DNA of 28,811 bases from NCBI GenBank assembly GCA_049999765.1, contig JBNGIQ010009267.1, positions 70,806-99,616 on the forward strand, read 5' to 3'. The notes beneath the pieces were generated by a model. It searched no databases. It saw nothing but the letters and a program-made list of their open reading frames with translations, and was not told where the DNA came from. Origin of the DNA: Phaeoceros laevis. Lineage: Eukaryota > Anthocerotophyta > Anthocerotopsida > Notothyladales. This document shows, piece after piece, positions 18,858-27,754 of the stretch (positions are counted from its first letter, which is position 1; each line of letters begins with the position of its first letter). Position numbers and translations under genes: made by a program.

Positions 18858-21800
18858 ATGCCAGTCGCAAGACCAGAGCCTGTTGAGACACGTGTGATTG
18901 CTCATCTTGATCTTGACTGCTTCTACGTTCAAGGTACGTGGTTACTGAGGAGTATGTTTGGCTCCGATTGTGCCCTCTCACTGCTTCGAGCTATCCCTGC
19001 CTTCGGCTAGAACCTCTAAACGTGACCGCTCGTTGCAGTGGAGCAGCGGAGGCAGCCGGAGTTGTTAGGTAAGGCAACGGCAGTAGTACAGTACAACAAT
19101 TGGAAGGGTGGGGGCCTCATTGCAGTGGGATATGAAGCTCGTCGCTTTGGCGTCAAGCGGTCCGTCTTTCTCCCTGTTTGGCAGTGTGATTGCTTTCTGC
19201 TCTATATCCTGGATTGCGTGAGCATTTTTTTTTTTGTTAAATCCTGGGTTGCTGAGCTCTCTTGCAGTAATATGCGTGGTGATGAAGCAAAGAAGCTGTG
19301 TCCGCATATTAATCTCGTCCAAGTGCCTGTGGCGCATGAAAAAGCTGACTTGACTATCTACAGGGATGCTGGCTCTGAGGTAAGTCGAGGTCTGTTGGAT
19401 GTCCTTCAGAAATGCCAACTGTTCTAGGTCACCCCACCTTCACAGCAGAGTACGTTGGTATAATGGTTGCAGGTAGTAAATGTCCTGTCAAGAGTTGGCA
19501 GGTGCGAAAGGACGTCCATTGATGAGGTCTATCTGGACCTAACTGAAGCAGCACATTCTCGACTCCAAGAAGATGAATCAATGGGCCGGTCGTTCTTTGT
19601 CTCTGAAGAAGCTATGAAGTCGCATATTGTGGGCTTGCAGGTGAACCTTGTCCTCTGAAAAATTAGTTTGGTTCTACTCCTGCTATTCCACTTGTGTGTG
19701 TTGCATGAAACGTTCGACTAGACGCAGTTGTGGAGCTTCACGTCTACATTTTAACTCTAACTCCAACCACAGGATCTGGGGGTATTTTTGGTGCTTGAAG
19801 GGCCAAGAAGAGGAAGAATACAGTGTTCGTGATTGGTTTTGTCGGAGTGATGCAAGTCTCAGTGACAGGCTGCTGGCCCATGGAGCAGTGATTGTTGCAG
19901 AATTAAGGATGGCGGTTTTGGCAGAGACACATTTTACCTGTTCCGCTGGTATTGCTCACAACAAGGTGAGCTGCAGTGCTCAGTATTTTGTTGCTTTCCT
20001 TCCTTGGATAACTTTTAGGTTGATCGTGTCTCACATGTTGTAGTGCTGTAGATGTTGGCGAAGCTGACAAGTGGCTTGCACAAGCCAGCACAGCAGACTA
20101 TTGTTCCCCTGTCAGCAGTTTCAGATTTTGTTGCATCCTTGCCGTTAAAGAAGATGTAAGATCCTACTGTACCGTTACTGGATGATCTGAAGTACGCAGT
20201 TTGTCTCCTGGTCTCGAGCATGTCTAGATCGTGACTCTTGTGTCTTTGCTGGAGGTATTCATTGTGACTTGGTGATTGCAGTGGACAATTGGGAGGCAAG
20301 CTGGGACATTCCCTGGAGGCAGACCTCGGTGTTAAAACAGCAGGAGACCTGCTGCACTATTCTGAGTCGAAACTCCAAGATCTGTATGGTGTAAATACAG
20401 GGTAAAGATCACCAACCACTTGAACCTCTAGCTTCAGAACGACGAGAATTGCAAATTCTGAAAGTGGTCTCATCCACTGCTGCTGCGGATAGAACGTGGC
20501 TGTGGAGGATTGTAAGAGGCAGTGATGGAGATGAAGTGCAAGGTCGTACACTTCCAAAGTCTCATGCTTCTGGAAAAACCTTTCCGGGGCCAAAGGCCCT
20601 GAAGCAAATTGAAGAGGTAGGATACGTCCTGATGCACTGGCTCCATGTGCTACTTTTTAGGTAGGCTATGAATGCCCTCTTTGCTCAGAGACAAATGCTG
20701 GTTCGCATGTGGTGCGTCTTTGTGACTTTTGGATTGCAATGCAACAGGTTGGGCATTGGCTTGGGGAGCTGGCTGAGGTGTTGCATGAGCGAATAGAATC
20801 AGATCTGAGAGACAATAGTCGAACAGCACGGACACTCACATTGCACGCATCATGTCATTTGGTATAGTGTGCTTTCGCAGATTTCTTTCCTGCCATCGTC
20901 TGTCCTTTCATCTGTTATTATGGATGGTTCCTCATTCAATGGTTTCTTTACAGCTTGGAAAGGCGGCAGGCCAGAAGAAGTTTCCATCAAAATCTTGCAC
21001 TTTACGATATGGTGTCCAAAAACTGGTCTCAGATGCCTTGCGGCTGTTCGAGAGAGCATTGAAGGAGTATCTGCCAGCATCCAATGTACTACTATCACCA
21101 GAGAAGGGTAGAAGTGTGCGCACTGCTAGTTGGGCTGTGACGGGGATGTCCATCGCTGCATCCAACATTGTAACTATACCATCGGTGAGCACATATCGCA
21201 ACTGTGTCAGTATCTGTGTTGTGCTGTTTCAGTTGTATCTCCAGTTTTCTTCTCTTTGGATGCTTCAGGACTGACTTGGAGCACATTGCAGGGTGTCAAT
21301 CCCATAACTCACTTCCTGGGTGCTGCAAGGCACAGTCCTCCAAGATTAGTCGGTGCAACTTCTCTTGAGAAGGGCAGCCGAGCTGCTGAACATCATGTGC
21401 CTGTTGCTTCTCAGAGTGGGAATCAAACAGCCGCAGACTCTTCTGGAGGAAATAGGGTGCCTGACTGTAAGGGAAAGGACACTTGCAACAGCAGCACTCT
21501 CCTGCCACCGAAAGATTTGGAAAGAGTCACTGTGGAGGGGTGTAACCGGCAGGCAGATGCCATTGCTGAAGGCTGCTCTGATCCCATCTGTCAACTACAT
21601 GATGATGAGCTTGTCAAGGATGGTGCTGAGATGGCTGTGGAGTGCACTCCGAAGTTTGGTCCAATGGCTTCCAGCATCTGCACAACAAGTTCCGTCGACT
21701 TTTTGCTTGATGGTGCAGGCGAAGGTGAATGCTCTTCGTACGGCAGCAAGGGTCATAGTGGAAACCTGAGTGATGCCAGTGCCGATAGGGAAGAGCCAGA

Positions 21801-22335
21801 GTTGCCTGCAATCGCTTGTTCTCCAGTTGAGCTGCAGGAAGAAAGAGAAGGGACCTCTGAACCAGTTTCATACAGCAACCACGCTGCACAGGAGTGGGCT
21901 GGAGATTTGCGTAGATTCTTTACCAAGGAAGAAAGCACTTTTGCGTCCCCCTCAAGGGGAGCGGAGACTGGAAGGACTGGCTCAACCTCTCTGGAAAGCT
22001 CAGTTCTTGCTGACAAAGGTGGAGAAAGATTGGACGACGCTGGCAGCAACTTAAAGATCGCCCATTCGTCAAGTTCCCGGAGGAGCCTGCCTGGAAGGTT
22101 GGAATCTTTGTGGCAACGACAAGGATCACCTACACAACATAGCTCCCAGAAGCTCAGGACCGAAACAGGTTCTTGGCCTGTATACAAGCAACAGGACATC
22201 TCCGAGGAAGTACTGTCTGAGCTGCCACTTGAAATCCAGCAAGAGTTGAGGAGTGCTCTAAGGCTGGGGTCAAAGCAGAACAGTACCAAGCGAGCTACAA
22301 TTACCGATTTCTTCAAAAGAACACCGTCAGTTTAG
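18858..22335 (+). CDS. POLH: DNA polymerase eta (translesion Y-family polymerase)
   Basis: Eleven exons: 18858-18933, 19039-19159, 19268-19379, 19473-19640, 19801-19965, 20052-20155, 20282-20401, 20493-20616, 20748-20861, 20954-21184, 21292-22335; 792 residues, all introns GT-AG and in phase. The enzyme copies DNA past UV cyclobutane dimers in the nucleus. Catalytic palm: DLDCFYVQ (D18) and SIDEVYLDL (D120, E121); then SAGIAHNK, helix-hairpin region around LPLKK/QLGGKLG, and the little-finger domain ending near residue 445. The last exon is an acidic Ser-rich tail with a ubiquitin-binding motif (SELPLEIQQEL, LP at 756-757) as in plant Pol eta, and a C-terminal PCNA-binding-type motif (TITDFFKR, FF 785-786). 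The second intron uses a weak GTCCGT donor, chosen because it restores GVKR-NMRGDEAK. The exon at 19801 was preferred over an AG at 19772, which breaks the frame. Identity is firm; some splice sites are less so. Confidence 0.95.
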
Positions 22336-23046
22336 TGGAAAAGTCCTATTAAGGCAAATGGATAATAAAGTGTATTGTGAACAGGTTGTCCCAGCCGTGT
22401 CCGGTGGCGCAAAGTGTCACCACGGGCCACCCAGCCACCCAAGTTGACCCAACTGGGATATGACGGGGCTCCTTGTCTGGACGTGGAGCACCTACAATCG
22501 GCGCCTGACTTGTAACAGAATATTTTAACTACTGTAGAAGCCAAAAAGCCTTGCTGTTCGAATGCCGTGAATCACTTGCCAAAACAGCATCAAACTGGCT
22601 ATTTTTCAACAGATTGAGACAAACCAAGGCGTGCCGGAATCACGGAAAACAGCTCACAGATTTACAACTGAAGGGGCACGTTCGAACAGCCTTGCCAATT
22701 TCAATCAAGCTGCGAGCCGAGCCAAGTGTGAACGTCTCCTACAGCGTGCATCCGGAGGCACAACGAGTTACTGGGTGTGCCACAACAGTCTTCCGACTGC
22801 AGTCTAAAGTCCTACAGGAGCAACAACGTCAAAAAACGAAGGATGCAGCTTGCAAATTCGCAGTCAGCAGATGCTGTTGATGTCCGCCTGCTCGTATTTA
22901 CTGGTGGATAGCTCCAAGTTTAAGCTGGCTACAATTCCGCAGCCCCCATGGCCAGCAGAGCGGGCGCGAGGTTGTATTCATGAATCCACTGATTGCAGCT
23001 GCTTAGCGCAATTGTGGTATAACAGCCTCCACAGCTGGAAGTTGTG
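22336..23046. other. Intergenic region with no recognisable gene
   Basis: This separates two convergent genes, POLH (+) and the small polyglutamine ORF (-), so it contains both 3' ends. A plus-strand frame at 22551-22880 has no recognisable features. Nothing else is seen. Confidence 0.45.
22364..22369 (+). promoter_or_regulatory. Candidate poly(A) signal of POLH
   Basis: AATAAA lies 29 bp after the POLH stop codon, which would give a short 3' UTR. Confidence 0.4.
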
Positions 23047-23457
23047 CTACCCGTAGATGAAGCGAGTGCCCGCTCCAGGAATGCCCATGGCGTAAACTCC
23101 CGTGTTGGCCAGCAAAATCTGGTGGCTGCCGTTGGACTCAGCGAGCCTGATCATCAACCGCTCGTACGCGTCCCGAAGCCTCTTGAGCTGCAGCACCACA
23201 GGCGAGACGAAGCGAACCCGCAGGCGGGCAATTGCCAGCTTCCATCTCCATCTCCTGCCGCCCCCAAGCCTCAGAGCTTGCGGTTTAATCCTGCCACCCC
23301 TGCGCTTCTGCTGCTGCTGCTGCTGTGGATCCTCTTGCTGTTGCTGCAAGGAAGCGTTGCCCTCTCTCCCGTCCAGCCTGACGTAGTCTGCCCTCCGTCG
23401 AGCTCTCTCCAGCGACGACCGCAGGTCGCCCCCCAGCCTCACCTTCCTCCTCCCCAT
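23047..23457 (-). CDS. Small basic protein with polyglutamine tract, unknown
   Basis: The ATG at 23457 opens a 136-residue frame; the frame is also open upstream to an ATG at 23592 (181 residues), but that extension is unremarkable Pro/Leu/Arg sequence. The protein is highly basic: MGRRKVRLGGDLRSSLERAR, a glutamine tract of four then six Q (residues about 38-50), a GGGRRWRWK patch, then an ordered-looking C-terminus with VSPVVLQLKRLRDAYERLMI (about 85-103) and a hydrophobic/Gly end. The arrangement 'basic N-terminus, SPV..LKRLRDAY helix' resembles small uncharacterised plant proteins I recall, but I cannot name a family or function. The Q tract comes from CAG/CAA codons, so length may vary between individuals. 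There are no introns. Confidence 0.55.
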   Translation of the reverse strand: MGRRKVRLGGDLRSSLERARRRADYVRLDGREGNASLQQQQEDPQQQQQQKRRGGRIKPQALRLGGGRRWRWKLAIARLRVRFVSPVVLQLKRLRDAYERLMIRLAESNGSHQILLANTGVYAMGIPGAGTRFIYG

Positions 23458-25214
23458 GGAGCGCAATTCTCCTGTGCCGGGCAGCAGCAAGGATCTTCTC
23501 GAGCGCAATTCCGCTCCTGGGACCCCCCCCGGGCTAGCTCGCGGCTGGGAAGCAAGCTTCAGCAATTGCAAGCAGGCACCCGTGTGGGGCAAGGCACCGC
23601 AGGTGCGCTACCACATATAGCCACTACTCCCCTCTCGGTGTACCCGGTCCTAACGAGGATCTTGGCGAACCCAGGGCAGGTAGGGACGTTATAAGAGCAG
23701 TAGTAGAGTGCCCGGCCCAGTACCGGGCATCTTAAAACCGACTGTCGGTACAAGCCTGCCTGCCTTGATTGCCTGGGCAGCTTGAAGCAGAGTCTTCAGG
23801 AGCGTAATTTGATCAGGTATGCACGCCGGATACAGACAGCAGGCGCAGCAGTGCATCCCTGCCGGCCTTGCTGTGTTTGATGCGGGGCCCAGGGGGGATG
23901 TCGCTTTAAATTTACCAGCCAGAGCAGCAGCAACACGGAAAGCTTTCTGGTGGGGGACCAGTTGAATGCTATGTTCCCGCACAGCTTGTCCATGCCATAT
24001 TTAGCCGGTGCCCCTCCTCCACCCAGCTGCCCAGGAGTGACCGAACCTTCGGGACCGATGCCTGGCTGACCTCACCTAAGCACTGAATGAAGATCCTTCC
24101 TTCCTTCCTTCTTCCTCACGGAAGAATGGAATCACAAGCACAGGCATTTGTCGACAGTAAGAGACAGATGTTTTTTTCGCAATACCGGTCTTTGAAGTTG
24201 ATTTGATAGTTAACCACGACTCCGCAGTGGTGACCAGTACAGCGTACTGTAGCGCAACATACATGAGAGCGATGATGATGTATGTATGTACCTGAAGCGT
24301 AGTCCCGAGGCTGGAAAACAGGCAGGGCAGGGCAGGCAGGGCTCCTGTGAGTCGTGCGTACGAGCGCACTCAATCAGGCAGTAGTTGGGACTTCAAGACC
24401 GGGCTCTGCCAACCAAACCTGCAGGGCCTGCTAGCCCTGCTACCTACAGAAACTTGTCCCACTAACTTACAGAAGTGTGCACTGTGTGTAACGGAATCAT
24501 TCAATTAGACCTAACCTGGGTGCACACGAACATCCCGAGCATTACTCAAGGCGAGATTCGTCCTGCCGTCTTGTGCTACACTTGCAATACTTGGTGCATG
24601 ATGTCATGTCAAGGGTATGACAAGTCGGATAGGGGATTCTTCGAGCCACTTGGAAGCTTCAGTCCCCGTCCAGACCTCAGTGCGCGTTGTCATCACCACC
24701 TTCCCCGCGAGCAACACAAAACACCACCCCATCCAGGGCGATGTAGACTAATAGGTATATGCTCCCCTGGCGGGCGTTGTTATATTGGATAGCGTGCTGT
24801 GGAAGGCCAGGATAGCGGACAAGTAAGAAGAAACTTGTGAGAGCCTTTGAATGAAGGGCACACACTCTTGTATGTAGGATAAAGTAGATGGTTTCTTGCC
24901 CATTGGTCTGCACAGAACCTTGGGTGACGCATGCACTGCACTCCAGGATAGGGGCAGCGGGTGATGGTTGATGCTGTTCGTTACACACCGACCGAAGGGA
25001 GGTGCACCTTCCGTGTGGATGACATGCTGCGCAAGTCAGACAGTCAGACCTTTTCGCGACACCTTTCCATGGAATATTGGATTCTTGACTACTTTCAAAG
25101 GAATATGCATTTTTCTTGTCATAACTAGGATGGGAGGGCATTCGTACCTAGGATGACTCTACGAGGGCGTGGTGAGTTAGGTTTAGGTCGTGGTTAGGTT
25201 AGGTCGTACTGGTG
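23458..25214. other. Long intergenic region with simple repeats
   Basis: No gene is recognised in this 1.75 kb. It contains a TTCC run (about 24093-24113) and a GGCAG/GGGCA run (about 24321-24341), and a TTAGG-like run (about 25164-25202, GTTAGGTTTAGG and GGTTAGGTTAGG). The ORF at 24475-24792 (+) has several cysteines (CTVC, CYTC) but no clear zinc-binding fold and is not called. Confidence 0.4.
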
Positions 25215-25312
25215 TTTGGGATGTAAGTGAATTTAACGCGTAGATTTGGGGTGTAAGTGAATTTAACGCGTTTGGGGTGTAAGTGAATTTAACGCGTAGA
25301 TTTGGGGTGTAA
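25215..25312. repeat. Minisatellite, period about 30 bp, left part
   Basis: Copies start at 25215, 25245, 25271 and 25301. Each reads TTTGGGGTGTAAGTGAATTT followed by AACGCG and usually TAGA; the second copy lacks TAGA (26 bp) and the first has one A for G. The fourth copy is cut after GTGTAA by the transposon and resumes at 26909. Confidence 0.93.
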
Positions 25313-25344
25313 GGGCGGTTTCGCACCAGCCCGGACCCGGACCC
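25313..25344 (+). repeat. Left terminal inverted repeat of the Harbinger element
   Basis: 32 bp beginning GGGCGGTTTCGCACC, an exact inverted match to 26877-26908. Confidence 0.97.
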
Positions 25345-25536
25345 ATGAAAAGCAGCCGGGGCCGGGTCCGGGGTTTCGCACGGAGTTAGGGATAGTTGGC
25401 CCCCATGACCCGCCTACCTGCAATTGCCCGCGACCGTGACGGTTGCAGGCGGTTCCCTGCTACACCTTACATTTGCGCGTTGCTTGACGATTGCGCGTTG
25501 CTCACGCCTCACGCAGGCTTCACGCCCACTTCCGGC

Positions 25537-26211
25537 ATGACGCCAAGTGCGATGGACAGTCTTGTCCCTGTCCTTGCAAGTGTGTTAACTACCATCGCTG
25601 ATCTCAACAAGGCTCCCAAAGTTGATACTAGTCGTTTGGAAGGATGCTCTCACCTGTGGAAAGAGCAAGCTGATGTGGAATCTGAGCTACATGTAGCAAT
25701 TACTGGTATCAATAATGCTATCGCTACGATTGCTTCTCTACGTAGAGTTCCTAGGAGACTTTGGACAGGCATCTCGAATGGTGATTACTACATCAAGCCC
25801 AGAGTGCAAGATTTGTGGCCTATGTGCAAAAATCTTGTGGCTGACACTGATGAAGGTAGATTTCAAAGATACTTTAGGTTCAAGCCAGCATCATTTCAGT
25901 ATATATGTCAGCTTGTTCATGCTGACTTGGTCCCTTAAGAGATACCAGGTTTGAACTTCATTCCATACCGAGTCTTAGCTGTTGACAAACAGGTCGCAAT
26001 TGCTCTTAGACGATTGGCAACATGAGATTCCTACCTCAGTCTAAGTGATGCATTTGGTATTGGCCTATCCACGGTATTTGATATTTGTAGACGGTTTGTG
26101 AAGGCAATCATTTGTAAAGGCAAGTCCCATTTGGCTTGGCCAAGTGCCTCTGGTCTTGCAATAGTCAAACAAGGATTTGTGAGGAAACAGGGAATTCCCA
26201 ATGTTTGTGGT
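25537..26211 (+). pseudogene. Harbinger transposase N-terminal half, two nonsense codons
   Basis: One continuous plus-strand frame starts at ATG 25537 and shows the HARBI1/PIF transposase N-terminus: RRVPRRLWTG, RFQRYFRFKPASFQYICQLV, then VDKQVAIALRRLAT, DSYLSLSDAFGIGLSTVFDI (the helix-turn-helix-like region) and GIPNVCG. It carries TAA at 25936-25938 and TGA at 26023-26025; the second replaces the glycine expected in ATGDSY. There is no frameshift. Coding similarity ends right after NVCG, where intact transposases continue with the IDG(T/C)H motif bearing the first catalytic aspartate, so the whole DDE nuclease is missing. It is non-functional. Confidence 0.9.
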
Positions 26212-26631
26212 ATGCAGAGCCTCAAACTTGTCCTGACATTGCTTGGACGATCTGTTGACACCTCGGTCCTTGCACGTTGCACTGATTTCCTCCCATCTAG
26301 CACTAGCTCTCTTGTTCCTCTCCTTGCTCCCTCCAGCATTGTACTTGTCCGTGTCAATCCTCCTTGCAGCTTGTAAGACAACCAACTCTGCAGATATCCA
26401 ACGTGTCCCTCGGGCGCGAGAAATCTGGGGAGGAGGAGGGGATTGTTGTGGCTGTGGGCTAGGGTGAGAAGAAGGCTGATGAGAAGCAGGCTAAGAAGCC
26501 TGGTTCTGATGGTGGTCTGCCAGGCCTGGGGATTGCAAAATGCTTCCCTCCTGCTGTGAGGAAGGCGAGGGCGCAACATGCTGGACGATGGGAGGACTGT
26601 TTGGAGCACAAGAGACACAGTTGGAATTCAT
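26212..26631 (-). pseudogene. Harbinger Myb/SANT-like DNA-binding protein, truncated
   Basis: The minus-strand frame from ATG 26631 runs through a Ser/Pro/Gln-rich leader, broken by TAG at 26491-26493, into a Myb/SANT-like (trihelix-type) domain: TRWISAELVVLQAARRIDTD, ARWEEISATCKDRGVNRSSK, QCQDKFEALH. The tryptophan spacing and the QC.DKFE helix fit the accessory Myb-like protein of PIF/Harbinger elements, which helps bring transposase to the terminal repeats. It ends at the deletion junction, where the frame runs into antisense transposase sequence. The order, convergent with the transposase, fits a two-gene parent element. Confidence 0.85.
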
Positions 26632-26876
26632 GATGGCGCGAGCTGTGTGGCTATGGTGTCACTTTCAGCTTGCGTTCGCGTTCGCGAGAAAGTGACCACG
26701 AGCCCGCGCTGTTGGTGAACGACGGGCAACGGGCTGAAAACTCCCGCACCTAGCTACACATGACTTCTACCTAAATCGGGACCCGGCTGCGCGAAGCCTG
26801 CAACCGGGTTCGACCCGACTATTGCCCCCTATGTTTGGAAAAAGGCATTAATGAGATTTGACGCGACGCGTTAGCC

Positions 26877-26908
26877 GGGTCCGGGTCCGGGCTGGTGCGA
26901 AACCGCCC
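26877..26908 (-). repeat. Right terminal inverted repeat of the Harbinger element
   Basis: 32 bp ending GGTGCGAAACCGCCC, an exact inverted match to 25313-25344; followed by the TAA target duplication. Confidence 0.97.
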
Positions 26909-26935
26909 TAAGTGAATTTAACGCGTAGATTTACA
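26909..26935. repeat. Minisatellite, right part after the transposon
   Basis: TAAGTGAATTTAACGCGTAGA (26909-26929) continues the unit cut at 25312, then a degraded start of another unit (TTTACAGGGTG). Confidence 0.88.
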
Positions 26936-27088
26936 GGGTGCGACGTATCCACACTCCACAGCCCAATGGTAGCTCGACAGGAACCACGTACAAACTCGTA
27001 AGCATCAGTTCATTTCCCCACCGCGACTATTTTCAATAGACTTCGAGACCTGCACAGTCTGACGCAAGTAAACATGACTAGCAGTCCT

Positions 27089-27164
27089 ACCGCTTACTGC
27101 AGAACTATGTCCTAACACAGTAGTTGACCGCTTACTGCAGAACTATATCCTAACACAGTAGTTG
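27089..27164. repeat. 38-bp tandem duplication in a PP2C pseudogene intron
   Basis: Two copies, 27089-27126 and 27127-27164, each starting ACCGCTTACTGCAGAACTAT, differing at one base (G/A). They lie in the 116-bp intron between exons B and C. Confidence 0.95.
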
Positions 27165-27266
27165 CCTGAATAATGCCTTTCACATGCCATACCTCATGCT
27201 TCATAACAACTACATTATGTGCACACTAGAGGTGGATGAGGAGCATGTTCCCAGCATGGCAAGTTT

Positions 27267-27314
27267 CTGTATCAATACTTGCATTGTGCTCTGTATCAAT
27301 ACTTGCATTGTGCT
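27267..27314. repeat. 24-bp tandem duplication in PP2C pseudogene exon
   Basis: Two identical 24-bp copies (27267-27290, 27291-27314) starting CTGTATCAATACTTGC. On the coding strand they repeat eight codons (TEHNASID) without shifting the frame. Confidence 0.95.
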
Positions 27315-27754
27315 CCGTAGACACCTGAACTGCTGAAACATGGCCCCGCCTGATATAACGCAAGTTCCCAGCATAGCTGGAGAATCTCCTAGACTGGCTA
27401 TGTGCAATATTGTCTCATGTATGTCCAACCAGACAACATGCACCCACAGCGGCAACTTGTAGTTCTGGTAGCCAAGATTACGACAAAACACCTAGAAATT
27501 CTTGCTATGTCTCAGAAAACGCCTTCTCCTAGTAACTATCAGCCTTGAATACCGGGCATTCAAATCCTCATAAGCATGCCCCACGTTGAAGTTTTGGCAA
27601 GGATTCGCGCAGAAGTCTTTTCCGATCCAGTTATTAATCAGACATGCACCGCAACCACACCATGCGACAGAAACACTCAGAAATCCTTCCTCTGTCAAAG
27701 CAAATGCCTTCCTGAATACATCACTTGAGATTCCACCAAACTGCTCAGGAATTT

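Larger units (their letters stand above)
25313..26908. mobile_element. Non-autonomous PIF/Harbinger DNA transposon (1,596 bp)
   Basis: Perfect 32-bp terminal inverted repeats bound the element: 25313-25344 (GGGCGGTTTCGCACCAGCCC...) and its exact reverse complement at 26877-26908. The host triplet TAA flanks both sides (25310-25312 and 26909-26911), the 3-bp TWA duplication expected of PIF/Harbinger. Inside are convergent remains of the two proteins this superfamily carries: a plus-strand transposase N-terminus and a minus-strand Myb/SANT-like protein, fused at about 26211 by an internal deletion that removed the DDE catalytic domain. GC-rich subterminal CCGGGTCCGG motifs recur near both ends. 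It cannot transpose itself but could be moved by a related active element. Confidence 0.96.
27020..27754 (-). pseudogene. Clade-D-like PP2C protein phosphatase pseudogene, truncated
   Basis: Exon A (27754-27675) follows a good TTTGCAG acceptor: EQFGGISSDVFRKAFALTEE. Exon B (27464-27166): QVAAVGACCLVG, then one extra base at about 27423, IHETILHIASLGDSPAMLG, a one-base loss, RGHVSAVQVSTEHNASID, and after further decay with a TAG, VVVMKHEVWHVKGIIQ. Exon C begins at 27049: VSKSIEN in place of VSRSIGD. These match plant clade D PP2Cs (plasma-membrane-associated Ser/Thr phosphatases), with a phase-0 intron at IIQ/VSR. The N-terminal YDGHGG exon and everything after VSKSIEN are absent. Damage: frame breaks, a stop, GDSR changed to GDSP, RSIGD to KSIEN, and a 24-bp duplication repeating TEHNASID. 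Introns are kept, so it is a DNA-level copy. It is not functional. Confidence 0.88.

Noticed and set aside
18858-22335. Other Y-family identities (Pol kappa, REV1)
   Set aside because: The MPVARPE start, GVKR-NMRGDEAK block and ELPLEIQQEL ubiquitin-binding tail are specific to plant Pol eta.
24475-24792. Plus-strand frame with CTVC and CYTC pairs, possible zinc ribbon
   Set aside because: Spacing and flanking residues do not match a known zinc fold and the C-terminal half is low-complexity.
25164-25202. TTAGG/TTTAGG-like run suggesting interstitial telomere repeats
   Set aside because: Only a few irregular units (GTTAGGTTTAGG, GGTTAGGTTAGG); plant telomere is TTTAGGG and no array forms.
25215-25312. 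Regularly spaced repeats resembling a small CRISPR array
   Set aside because: Units are directly adjacent with no unique spacers, and the genome is a plant; it is a minisatellite.
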